Below are positions 25,252 to 33,939 of a DNA stretch of 64,000 nt, one piece after another. The notes under the pieces were generated by a model. That model was not told the DNA's origin. It searched no databases and was given only the letters and a program-made list of their open reading frames with translations. Origin of the DNA: a bacterium (GTDB lineage Bacteria > Krumholzibacteriota > Krumholzibacteriia > LZORAL124-64-63). The stretch's first letter is position 1, and every line of letters begins with the position of its first letter. The translations under genes and the position numbers were made by a program. The stretch spans positions 620,001 through 684,000 of the forward strand of contig JADJQR010000001.1 in the NCBI GenBank assembly GCA_016712675.1, in the 5' to 3' direction.

Positions 25252-28200
25252 ATGCCGAGGATCGCCCGGTTCACCGTCCGCGTCCCCTCCCTGTGCCTGA
25301 TGTCCGTCCTGCTGGGCCTGTCCCTGGCGGTCCTGCCGACCGCCGGCGGGGCGGCGACCGACCAGGGCGGGGCACCCGTCGCGCCGCCCGTCTGGACCGT
25401 GCTGGCGTCGACGCCGACCTCGCTGCGGCTCGAGGTGGAGATCCCGGGCTACCTGCGGCGCCCGGCCGGAGAGCCGGGTCGCCCCGGTGCGGTCGATCTG
25501 GTCATTCCCGGCGGTGCCGAGACCGGAGTGGTCGGCGCGCCGGCCCTGCCGACGGTCAGCCGCCTGGTCGCGATCCCGGCGGGCATGCGCGTGACGGGCG
25601 TGGTGGTCGATCATGCCGCGTCGGTGCTCGAGGGGCTGGACCTGGCCCCGCTGCGCGCCGGCGAGGAGGCGCCGTTCGTGCGCGATGCCGACGCCTACGC
25701 CCGCGCCGGCTGGCGGCTGGCATCGTTCCCCGCGGCGGCAACCGAGCTGGCGGCGGCCGGGAAGGCCGCCGCGGCGGCGCTGCCGGCGCCCGTGGCCGCG
25801 CTGGGCCATCCCGCGATCCTGGCCGGCCAGCCCGTGGTGGCGCTGACGGTCGCGCCGGTGGCCTACGATGCGGCGGCGATGCGCGTGGTTGCCGCCAGCC
25901 GCGTCGTGGTCGAGTTGCGCTTCGCGGAGGGTGAGGGCGGCATCGTCCCTGCGCGCGAGCGCCCGCTGCCGGCGTCGTTCGCGGCGCTGGCCGGCGGCCA
26001 GGTGCTGGGCCTGCCGCGCGGGAAGTCGCTGCCGGTGATGGGTACCGAGCCCGGGCTGTGGGTGGCCGTCGTGCGCAACAACGCGACGGTGCTGTCCAAG
26101 CTGCAGCCCCTGCTCGACTGGCGGCGGCGGCAGGGCTACAGCGTGGAGATCGTCGACGCCGATGCGGCCGGCAACACCACTGCCGGCATCAAGGCCGCAC
26201 TGAAGGCGATCTATGACGATTCGGCGCGGCCGCCGCTGGAGTACGTGGTGCTGGTCGGCGACGCCGGCAATTCCACCTCCACCGCCGTGGCGACCTGGCG
26301 CGAGTCGCTGTCGGGCTACAACGGCGAGGGCGACCACTACTACGCCATGCTCGACGGCGACGACATCCTGGCCGACGTGCACGTCGGTCGTCTGTCGTTC
26401 TCGTCGTCGGCGCTCTCGCAGCTCGACGTCATCGTGAACAAGATCGTCGGCTACGAGTCGAACCCGCCCATGGACGACACGGCTTGGTACGGCCGCGCCA
26501 GCCTGATGGGTGATCCCAATTCCTCCGGCATCACCACCATCTGGGTCAACCAGTGGCTCAAGACGAAGCTGGAGGGGCTGGGCTGGACGCACATCGACAC
26601 GACGTGGTCGGGCAACTTCGCCACGAGGATGGTCTCGACGCTGAACCCCGGCGCCAGCGTCTTCGCCTACCGCGGCTACCTCGGGATGAGCGGCATCAAC
26701 ACCGGCCACATCGGCTCGTTGACCAACGGTGCCCGGCTGCCGGTGGCCCTGCTGCCGACCTGCGGGACCGGATCGTTCTGGAGCGACAGCGAGGCGCGCT
26801 GCGAGTCGTGGCTCCGCGCGGCGAACGGTGGCGGCATCGCTGCCGTCGGCACCGCCACGATCGGAACGCACACGCGCTACAACAACGCCTTCTTCCTCAA
26901 CATGTGGGACGGGCTGCTGGAGGGCGCCGACCACCGCATCGGGGTCGGCCATTCGGTCGGCAAGCTGGGTCTCTACACCAACTACTACACGGGTGAGCCC
27001 GCACAGGCGGAGATCTGGGCCGTGTGGAACAGCCTGATGGGCGATCCGGCCACCGGCATGTGGAAGGGCGTGCCGCAGCCGCTGTCGGTGACGGCGCCGG
27101 CCACGCTGCCGCTGGGCGCCAACACGTTCGCGGTGACGGTCAAGTCCGGGTTCGCACCGGTGCCCGGCCTGCTGGTGTGCGCGCTCGATGCCGGCGGCGC
27201 GCGCCTGCGCGGCGTCACCGATGCGCAGGGCGGCGTCACCCTGGCCGGCGCGCCTCCCGTCGCCGGGACGCTGGAACTCACCGTGTCCGGACCCGGCTTC
27301 CTGCCCTACCTGGGCACCGTCACGGTGGGCGCGCAGGACACGTTCTGCGGCCTGACCGCGCTGCAGGTGATCGACAACGGCACGCTGGGCAGCACGGGCA
27401 ACGGCGATGGACTGGCCGGCCCAGGCGAGACACTGGCCCTTCTGCCGACGCTGGCCAACACGGGGACCGTGGGCGCCATTGGTGTCACCTCGACCCTTGG
27501 CGGCGGCGGCGTGTTGGCCACGGTCCTGTCCGGCGCCCAGGCCTACGGCGATATCGGCCCCGGATTGGCGGCGGCCGCCATTGCGCCGGCGCTGGTCGCC
27601 ATCGCGCCGGACGCCCGTGACGGCGACGCCGCGCAGCTGGCGCTCGTGGCCGGCGACGGCGCGCGGACTTGGGCATCGACGGTCACCCTGACTGTGACCG
27701 CGCCTCGCCTGTCGGTGGCCGGCGTCGCCTTCGGCGGTCCCGGCGGCACCTGTGACCCCGGCGAGTCCGGGAGCCTGGTGGTGACCCTGGCCAACGGCGG
27801 CGTGGTCGCGGCCGGCCCGCTCACGGCCGAGCTGGCGACGACCAGCCCCTGGTTGCTGGTGACCGACGGCGACGGCGCCTACGGCGGTATCGCTGCCGGC
27901 GGCAGCGCCGCCAACACCGGCGCGGCGTTCGCCGTCTTCGCGGCGTCGGACTGCTTCACCGGCCATCTGGCCCCCTTCACGCTGGTGCTGCGCGCCGGCG
28001 GCGTGGCGGTGGCCACGCTCGAGTTCGTGCTGCCGGTCGGGACGCTGGCCTCGAATTCGCCCTCGGGCCCGGACGCCTTCGGGTACTACGCCTTCGACGA
28101 CACCGACGTCGCCAGCGGCCGCGCGCCCGTGTACGACTGGGTCGAGCTGGCCCCGTACCTGGGCGGCAGCGGCGCCAGTGTCGGCCTGTCCGACTTCGGC

Positions 28201-30123
28201 TGGGAGCAGGACGACACGAAGACCGTGCCCCTGCCGTTCCCCTTCGGCTTCTACGGCAAGGAGCAGAGCGAGCTGTCGATCTGCTCGAACGGCTGGGCCG
28301 CGTTCGGCCCGTGCGCGCTGGTCAGCTACCACAACGCCGGCCTGCCCGGCGCCGGCGGCACGCCGCGTGCCCTGCTGGCACCGTTCTGGGACAACCTGGG
28401 CCAGTCCGGCAACAACCTCGTCTACCACTGGCACGACACCGCCAACCACCGCTACATCGTACAGTGGCACGGCCTGGTGCAGAACTACGAGGGTTACGAC
28501 CAGGACACGCAGGACTTCCAGCTGATCCTCCTGGACCCGGCGCACCACCAGACGACCAGCGGCCAGGGCATGATCATCTTCCAGTACAAGACGGTGAACG
28601 ACACGGACGACCGCAACGCGTACGCCACCGTCGGCATCCAGAGCCCGGACGGCCGGGACGGGCTGCTGTACGGCTACATGAACCAGGCGATGGGCGGCGC
28701 GGCGCCGCTGGCTTCCGGGCGCGCCATCCTGTTCGTGCCGCTCGGCGACCTGGTGACGCCGGTGGCCGACGTGTCGCCCACGGCGATCGCGGCGTCGGCG
28801 GCTCCCGGCGCCGTCGTCGTGCGCGAGGTGGACGTCGTCAACACCGGTGACGAGGGCTCGGTCCTGCGCGTGGACGTGTCCAGGCTCGATCCCGCCATCC
28901 TGGGCGGCGGCAAGTCCGCTGAGGCGCGAGGGGACGACCTGATCGTGCGGCCGTCGAGCATCGCCGGCAGCACCTTCACGATGGACGCCGTCGACTACGA
29001 GGCCGGCACGACGGTGGACCTGCACTTGGTCATCGACGCGGTCACCCAGGGCCAGGAGTGGATCACCGACATCGCCTTCGATGCCCCGCCCGGGGTGCAG
29101 GTCAACGCGAGCACGGCGTGGAGCGGCGGCAACCAGCCGATCATCTCCAACAACGCGACCGGCGACGGCGCCCGCGTCGTGTGGGCGAGCGGCGGCTACC
29201 TGGACGACGGCAACACAGGCGCTGCGACCGTCAACGTCACGTTCGGCGCCCAGCTTGCCGGCAACGTGACGTTCGGCTGGGAACTGCAGGGCGACAACTA
29301 CGGCGATCCGCCCCATTTCCTCAGCGGCGAGATCGTGCTCGCCTCGCGGGGCCCCTCCATCCGGGTGGCCGCCCCGGTGGCCGGCACCGTGGCCGTCATC
29401 GGCCAGCCGCTGACCGTGTCGTTCACCGCGCTGAACGGTCCCACCGACGTCGCCGTGGAACTGCAGCGCGAAGAGGGCGGGACCTGGGAGACGCTGACGC
29501 CGTCCACGCCGGCCGCGGCCGGCAGCTGGACGTGGCCGGCCGTCGCCGGCAACCCGGGGCCGTGGGCGCGCGTGCGCGTCCTCGACGTGGCGGAGCCCGC
29601 GACCGCCGACACGAGCGCGGTGTTCGCCATCGGGCGGGACCTGTCCTGGCTGACGGCGTCGCCGGCCGAGCTCGAGGTGCCCGCGGGCGAATCGCGCACG
29701 CTGGAACTGACGCTCGACGCGACGGGGCTGGAGCCCGGACTGTACGAGGCCATCGTGGTCCTGGCGGGCACCGGGATGCCGGTCATGCTGCCGGTGACGT
29801 TCACGGTGACCACGACCTCCGCGGTGGACGGCACGTCGACGCCCGCCAGGGTCGTCCTCTACGGCGCCGTGCCCAACCCGTTCAACCCGCGCACGACGAT
29901 CCGCTTCGCCGTGCCGGTCGAGCAGCACGCGCGCCTGGACGTGCACTCGGTGGACGGCCGCCTGGTGCGGCGCCTGCTGGACGGCCGCGTGGCCGCCGGC
30001 CCGCACGACGTGACCTGGGACGGCCGCGACGACGCCGGCCGCGAAGTGGCGTCGGGCGTCTACGTCCACCGCCTGACCAGCGGCGGCCAGGTGCAGACCG
30101 GCAAGATGATCCTGGCGCGGTAG
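25252..30123 (+). CDS. Large secreted gingipain-like (C25 family) protein with FlgD-like tail
   Basis: 1623 residues, ATG after GGGAAGTGAG. Signal peptide about 1-35. Propeptide-like beta region about 40-245, then a C25-like alpha/beta domain about 265-620 (WVAVVRNNATVLSKLQPLLD, EYVVLVGDAGN, DGDDILADVHVGRLSF). The nucleophile-like Cys is C504 (ALLPTCGTGSF). Where gingipains have the catalytic GHG, this protein has Y473-R-G-Y-L-G; H486 is the nearest His. Ig-like repeats follow (about 620-925), then a nidogen-like or anchor-type beta domain (about 940-1150, PLPFPFGFYG, ICSNGWAAFG, WDNLGQSGNN), further beta domains, and VPNPFNPRTTIRFAVP plus the Ig-like tail (about 1540-1623). Probably surface-located; peptidase activity is uncertain. 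Confidence 0.9.
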   Translation: MPRIARFTVRVPSLCLMSVLLGLSLAVLPTAGGAATDQGGAPVAPPVWTVLASTPTSLRLEVEIPGYLRRPAGEPGRPGAVDLVIPGGAETGVVGAPALPTVSRLVAIPAGMRVTGVVVDHAASVLEGLDLAPLRAGEEAPFVRDADAYARAGWRLASFPAAATELAAAGKAAAAALPAPVAALGHPAILAGQPVVALTVAPVAYDAAAMRVVAASRVVVELRFAEGEGGIVPARERPLPASFAALAGGQVLGLPRGKSLPVMGTEPGLWVAVVRNNATVLSKLQPLLDWRRRQGYSVEIVDADAAGNTTAGIKAALKAIYDDSARPPLEYVVLVGDAGNSTSTAVATWRESLSGYNGEGDHYYAMLDGDDILADVHVGRLSFSSSALSQLDVIVNKIVGYESNPPMDDTAWYGRASLMGDPNSSGITTIWVNQWLKTKLEGLGWTHIDTTWSGNFATRMVSTLNPGASVFAYRGYLGMSGINTGHIGSLTNGARLPVALLPTCGTGSFWSDSEARCESWLRAANGGGIAAVGTATIGTHTRYNNAFFLNMWDGLLEGADHRIGVGHSVGKLGLYTNYYTGEPAQAEIWAVWNSLMGDPATGMWKGVPQPLSVTAPATLPLGANTFAVTVKSGFAPVPGLLVCALDAGGARLRGVTDAQGGVTLAGAPPVAGTLELTVSGPGFLPYLGTVTVGAQDTFCGLTALQVIDNGTLGSTGNGDGLAGPGETLALLPTLANTGTVGAIGVTSTLGGGGVLATVLSGAQAYGDIGPGLAAAAIAPALVAIAPDARDGDAAQLALVAGDGARTWASTVTLTVTAPRLSVAGVAFGGPGGTCDPGESGSLVVTLANGGVVAAGPLTAELATTSPWLLVTDGDGAYGGIAAGGSAANTGAAFAVFAASDCFTGHLAPFTLVLRAGGVAVATLEFVLPVGTLASNSPSGPDAFGYYAFDDTDVASGRAPVYDWVELAPYLGGSGASVGLSDFGWEQDDTKTVPLPFPFGFYGKEQSELSICSNGWAAFGPCALVSYHNAGLPGAGGTPRALLAPFWDNLGQSGNNLVYHWHDTANHRYIVQWHGLVQNYEGYDQDTQDFQLILLDPAHHQTTSGQGMIIFQYKTVNDTDDRNAYATVGIQSPDGRDGLLYGYMNQAMGGAAPLASGRAILFVPLGDLVTPVADVSPTAIAASAAPGAVVVREVDVVNTGDEGSVLRVDVSRLDPAILGGGKSAEARGDDLIVRPSSIAGSTFTMDAVDYEAGTTVDLHLVIDAVTQGQEWITDIAFDAPPGVQVNASTAWSGGNQPIISNNATGDGARVVWASGGYLDDGNTGAATVNVTFGAQLAGNVTFGWELQGDNYGDPPHFLSGEIVLASRGPSIRVAAPVAGTVAVIGQPLTVSFTALNGPTDVAVELQREEGGTWETLTPSTPAAAGSWTWPAVAGNPGPWARVRVLDVAEPATADTSAVFAIGRDLSWLTASPAELEVPAGESRTLELTLDATGLEPGLYEAIVVLAGTGMPVMLPVTFTVTTTSAVDGTSTPARVVLYGAVPNPFNPRTTIRFAVPVEQHARLDVHSVDGRLVRRLLDGRVAAGPHDVTWDGRDDAGREVASGVYVHRLTSGGQVQTGKMILAR

Positions 30124-30170
30124 GCGCCGCCGCTGGTCCAGCGCCAGAGGCCATGATGCGAGCGATCGAA

Positions 30171-30200
30171 GCGGCGGGTCCCCGCGTGGGGGCCCGCCGC
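30171..30200 (+). terminator. Stem-loop after the gingipain-like gene
   Basis: GCGGCGGGtCCCC pairs with GGGGgCCCGCCGC around GCGT, 48 bp after the stop, followed by CTGTTGT. The stem is strong and the T-tract is weak. Confidence 0.6.
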
Positions 30201-30305
30201 CTGTTGTCGCGAACCTCGGCGGCCTGTCAGGCAACTGGCTGTCCAGCATGGCGTTGGCGAATCGGGAAAATTGAGATCTAATATGTCTCACTTTTTCGTG
30301 ACCTG

Positions 30306-30314
30306 TGTTATACT
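30306..30314 (+). promoter_or_regulatory. Extended -10 promoter of the Ser/Thr kinase gene
   Basis: TGT-TATACT, a TGN-extended -10 with five of six consensus bases, 52 bp before the kinase ATG. No good -35 is found at 17 nt. A small inverted repeat, TGAGA-N9-TCTCA (30272-30290), lies at the -35 region and could be an operator. Confidence 0.5.
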
Positions 30315-30365
30315 GCAAGCGATTCTCATTTCCATCCCGTCCACGCGCGCAAGGGAGCCCCTTCG

Positions 30366-33065
30366 ATGGTGGGAACCTCACTGCTGCACTACGAGATCAA
30401 GGACCGCCTGGGCAAGGGCGGCATGGGCGAGGTGTTCGCCGCCCGCGACACGAAGCTCGGTCGTGACGTCGCGATCAAGGTGCTGCCGGCCGAAATGACC
30501 GGCGACCCCGAGCGCGAGGCGCGCTTCGAGCGCGAAGCCCGCGCGCTGGCCAGCCTGCAGCACCCGAACGTCGCGTCGGTCTACGGCTTCGAGGAGGCGT
30601 CGGGCCATCGCTTCCTGGTGATGGAACTGGTGGCGGGTTCGGACCTGACGCGGCGGCTGGCGGGCGGTCCGGTGCCCGTGCCCGAGGTGCAGGCCATCGC
30701 GCGGCAACTGGCGGCGGGCCTCGAGGCCGCGCACGAGAACGGCATCGTGCACCGCGACCTCAAGCCGGCCAACATCATGGAGACGCCCGAGGGCGAGGTG
30801 AAGATCCTCGACTTCGGCCTGGCGCAGGCCTGGTTCGGCGACGGCGCGCGCCACGGCGAATCGTCCGCGATGCCGACGATCACGGCTGCCATGACGATAG
30901 CCGGCACGGTGCTGGGCACGGCCGCCTACATGAGCCCCGAGCAGGCACGCGGTAGCGCCGTGGATCGGCGCACCGACATCTGGGCCTTCGGCGTCATCCT
31001 CTTCGAACTGCTCACGGGCAAGCGCCTGTTCGAGGGCGAGACCGCCAGCGACACGCTGGCCGCGGTGCTGCGCGCCGAGCCCGAGTGGAACCTGCTGCCG
31101 GTGGCCGAGGCCCCCGGCCTGTGCCGCCTGGTCGAGCGCTGCCTGGAGCGCAACCCGAAGCAGCGGCTGCGCGACATCGGCGAGGCCCGGATCTTCCTGC
31201 AGGACCCGGGCGCCAGCGGTTCGCACCTCAGTTTCTCGCACCTGTCGCCGCCGAACGTGGCGGCGGACGCCGTGCGCGGTCGCGCGCCGGCGCTGCTGCT
31301 GGTGGGGGTGACGGTCGCCTGCCTGGCGGCCGGCGCGCTGGTCGGCTGGAAGGTGCTGGCGCGCCCGGAGCCGCCGCAGCTGCTGCACCTGATGGTGCCG
31401 CCGCCGCTGCGGATGGAGTACCAGTTGAACTCGACCGCACCCGGTCCGGTGGCGTTGTCCCCCGACGGCTCGATGCTCGTGTTCACGGCGACCGACGGGG
31501 CTTCCCGCACGCAGCTCTACCTGCGTCACCTCGACAAGGGTGAATCGGTGGCGCTCTCGGGCACGGACGACGCCGCCTACCCGTTCTGGTCGCCGGACGC
31601 GCGCTACGTGGCGTTCTGGGACGCCAAGGGCCAGAAGCTGAAGAAGGTGGCCGTCGCCGGCGGCCCGCCGGTGACCCTGTGCCCGGCCGGCAACCTGAAG
31701 GGCGGCGCCTGGAACGAGCAGGGCGATATCGTGTTCGCGCCCAGCTTCGACAGCGGGATCTACCGCGTGCCCGAAGTCGGGGGCGAGCCGGCGCTGCTGA
31801 CGCGCATCGGGCCCGGCTTCGATTCGCACCGGCACCCGCGCTTCCTGCCGGGCGGGCGCGAGTTCATCTTCATCGCCCGCTCGAGCACGCCCAGTGCCGA
31901 TCACACCGTGTTCCTGGCCTCGCTCGACACCACGAAGGCGCCGCGGGCGATCGCCACGTCGCAGGGACACGCCGAGTATGTCGACGGCACGCTGATGACC
32001 GTGCGCGAGGGCGTGCTCATGGCCACGCGGTTCGAGGTGTCCCAGGAGAAGGCCGTGGAGGGCGGCACGCCCCTGGTCGACAACGTGCTGTTCCTGCCGG
32101 CGGCCGCCGTCGGCATCTTCAGCCCGTCGCGCAACGGGATGCTGGCCTACCAGACCGGTGCCTCGTCGCTGGCCGTGCGGCTGCTCTCGTGGACCGACCT
32201 GGGCAACGGCGCGTCGGTCCAGCTCGGCGAGCCCGGCCAGATCTTCCATCCGGCGATCTCGCCCGACGGCAGGCGCGCCGTCGTCGAGGTGCGCGAGATG
32301 TCGAACGAGGGCACCGATCTCTGGCTCGTGGACCTGCAGGACGGCCTGCGCACGCGCTTCACCTTCGCGCCGGGCGACGAGGTGCGGGCGGTCTGGTCGC
32401 GCGACGGGCAGTACGTGTTCTACGAATCAAAGGAGTCGGGCGCCTTCCGCATCATGCAGCAGCCGGTCGAGGGGCAGGGTGGCGCGGCGATCGTGTTCGA
32501 ATCGGCGCGCGAGGTGGCTCCCACCAGTGTCACGCCCGACGACCGCGCGCTCCTGATCGATTTCGAGCGCGACGACGGCAAGTTCGAGATGCGCCGGCTG
32601 GCGCTCGGCGGCGGCGCCGGCGAGGCGACGACCGTGGCCGCGGCCGAGGCCATGAGTCTGGGCGGCGGCGTGGTCTCGCCCGACGGCCGCTGGATCGCCT
32701 TTCACCTGCAGTCGGCAGGCGGCTGGGATGTCTTCGTGATGCCGGCGGCCGGCGGCGCCCGCAAGTGGCAGGTCACGACCGACGGCGCCGTCTACCCGAA
32801 GTGGGCCGCCGGCGGCCGCGAGCTGTGGGTCTCGCCCTTCGACGGCAAGCTGCTGGTCTACGCCGTCGACGGCAGCGGCGACACGTTCCGCATCGGCAGC
32901 CATCGCCGGGGTCCCGACGTGCCGGCGCCGGAGGGCACCGGTTCATTCTACGACCTGCACCCGGACGGAAAGCGCCTGCTGCAGACCGGGACCGACCCGG
33001 CGTTCCGGGGCGAAGTGTCGTTCGTCCACCTGGTCACGGACTGGCGCCGGGGACTGGTGCAGTAA
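30366..33065 (+). CDS. Membrane Ser/Thr protein kinase with TolB-like beta-propeller
   Basis: 899 residues, ATG after AAGGGAG. Kinase domain about 9-285: glycine loop GKGGMGEV, K38 (VAIK), H129-R-D131 (VHRDLKPANIM), D149-F-G and MSPEQARG, so all catalytic residues are present. One membrane helix about 305-328 (ALLLVGVTVACLAAGALVG). The outside part (about 345-899) is made of WD40/PD40-type TolB-like blades (LSPDGSMLVFTATDG, FWSPDARYVAFW, ISPDGRRAVVEV, VSPDGRWIAFHL), probably a ligand- or peptidoglycan-facing sensor. This kinase-TM-propeller architecture is common in Acidobacteria and related phyla. Substrates unknown. The purine nucleoside phosphorylase gene follows after 66 bp with no terminator between, so co-transcription is possible. 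Confidence 0.94.
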   Translation: MVGTSLLHYEIKDRLGKGGMGEVFAARDTKLGRDVAIKVLPAEMTGDPEREARFEREARALASLQHPNVASVYGFEEASGHRFLVMELVAGSDLTRRLAGGPVPVPEVQAIARQLAAGLEAAHENGIVHRDLKPANIMETPEGEVKILDFGLAQAWFGDGARHGESSAMPTITAAMTIAGTVLGTAAYMSPEQARGSAVDRRTDIWAFGVILFELLTGKRLFEGETASDTLAAVLRAEPEWNLLPVAEAPGLCRLVERCLERNPKQRLRDIGEARIFLQDPGASGSHLSFSHLSPPNVAADAVRGRAPALLLVGVTVACLAAGALVGWKVLARPEPPQLLHLMVPPPLRMEYQLNSTAPGPVALSPDGSMLVFTATDGASRTQLYLRHLDKGESVALSGTDDAAYPFWSPDARYVAFWDAKGQKLKKVAVAGGPPVTLCPAGNLKGGAWNEQGDIVFAPSFDSGIYRVPEVGGEPALLTRIGPGFDSHRHPRFLPGGREFIFIARSSTPSADHTVFLASLDTTKAPRAIATSQGHAEYVDGTLMTVREGVLMATRFEVSQEKAVEGGTPLVDNVLFLPAAAVGIFSPSRNGMLAYQTGASSLAVRLLSWTDLGNGASVQLGEPGQIFHPAISPDGRRAVVEVREMSNEGTDLWLVDLQDGLRTRFTFAPGDEVRAVWSRDGQYVFYESKESGAFRIMQQPVEGQGGAAIVFESAREVAPTSVTPDDRALLIDFERDDGKFEMRRLALGGGAGEATTVAAAEAMSLGGGVVSPDGRWIAFHLQSAGGWDVFVMPAAGGARKWQVTTDGAVYPKWAAGGRELWVSPFDGKLLVYAVDGSGDTFRIGSHRRGPDVPAPEGTGSFYDLHPDGKRLLQTGTDPAFRGEVSFVHLVTDWRRGLVQ

Positions 33066-33131
33066 CCACCCATCCGTTGCCGCGACGACGGCGCACTTGG
33101 CTTTCGGGGGGGCAAGGAGTAACTTCAGGGC

Positions 33132-33842
33132 ATGGCCACACCGCACATCAACGCCAAGGCCGGCGACTTTGCCGCCACCGTCCTGATGCCCGGCGACCCT
33201 CAGCGCGCCGAGCACATCGCCATGAACTACCTCGAGGGCGCCCGGCGCGTGACCGACGTGCGCAACACGTGGGGCTACACCGGCACCTTCGGCGGCCGGC
33301 CCGTGTCGGTGATGGCGCACGGCATGGGGATCCCGTCGTGCTCGATCTACGCCACCGAACTGGTGCGCGAGTACGGCGTGAAGGAGCTGATCCGCGTCGG
33401 CAGCTGCGGCGCGCTGGCGCCCGACGTCAAGCTCGGCGACGTCATCATCGCCCAGGGTGCGTCCACGGACTCGAAGGTCAATCGCGCACGCTTCGGCGGC
33501 CACGACTTCGCCGCGCTGGCCGACTTCGGGCTGGTCGAGCGCGCCGTGGCGGCGGCGCGCGCCGCGCAGGTGCCCGTGCGCGTGGGAAACGTCTTCTCGT
33601 CGGACCTCTTCTACTCGCCCGAGCCCGCGATGTTCGACGTCATGGAGAAGCACGGCATCCTGGGCGTCGAGATGGAGGCGGCCGGCCTCTTCGGCGTGGC
33701 GGCCGAAGAGGGCGTGCGCGCGCTTGCCATCCTCACCGTCTCGGACCACATCCGTCGCGGCGAGCACCTCTCGTCCGACGAGCGGCGCACCAGCTTCGAC
33801 GCGATGATCCGCGTGGCCCTGGTCGCGGCAACCGCCGGCTGA
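33132..33842 (+). CDS. deoD: Purine nucleoside phosphorylase, DeoD type
   Basis: 236 residues, the usual size for the hexameric bacterial enzyme. Motifs: [12 protein letters not shown] (phosphate-binding Gly/Arg), [51 protein letters not shown] (ribose-binding Met-Glu) and LTVSDHI (catalytic Asp). Catalyses phosphorolysis of purine (deoxy)nucleosides to base and (deoxy)ribose-1-phosphate in the cytoplasm. AAGGAG lies 12 bases before the ATG. No other salvage genes are adjacent. A strong stem-loop follows and separates it from the convergent oligopeptidase. Confidence 0.96.
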   Translation: MATPHINAKAGDFAATVLMPGDPQRAEHIAMNYLEGARRVTDVRNTWGYTGTFGGRPVSVMAHGMGIPSCSIYATELVREYGVKELIRVGSCGALAPDVKLGDVIIAQGASTDSKVNRARFGGHDFAALADFGLVERAVAAARAAQVPVRVGNVFSSDLFYSPEPAMFDVMEKHGILGVEMEAAGLFGVAAEEGVRALAILTVSDHIRRGEHLSSDERRTSFDAMIRVALVAATAG

Positions 33843-33874
33843 CCGTCGCGCGGACGGAGTCCTGACCGGAAACG

Positions 33875-33904
33875 GCGGCGGCCACCCCTGGGGATGGCCG
33901 CCGC
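33875..33904. terminator. Bidirectional stem-loop between deoD and the oligopeptidase
   Basis: GCGGCGGCCA-CCCC pairs with GGGG-A-TGGCCGCCGC with one bulged base and a very short loop, followed by TGCTGCTTT on the plus strand. Confidence 0.6.
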
Positions 33905-33939
33905 TGCTGCTTTCGGCAGGTTGACCGGCGCCCGCCGGG

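Noticed and set aside
30271-30335. Fur-box-like sequence (gattctcatt) near the kinase promoter
   Set aside because: Only a partial half-site is visible. The TGAGA/TCTCA repeat is a better candidate operator but is itself short.
25108-30381. 1757-codon open frame on the minus strand opposite the gingipain-like gene
   Set aside because: The translation is rich in Arg, Gly, His and Gln without domains, and the opposite strand encodes a clear signal peptide, C25-like domain and tail. It is a GC-driven shadow.
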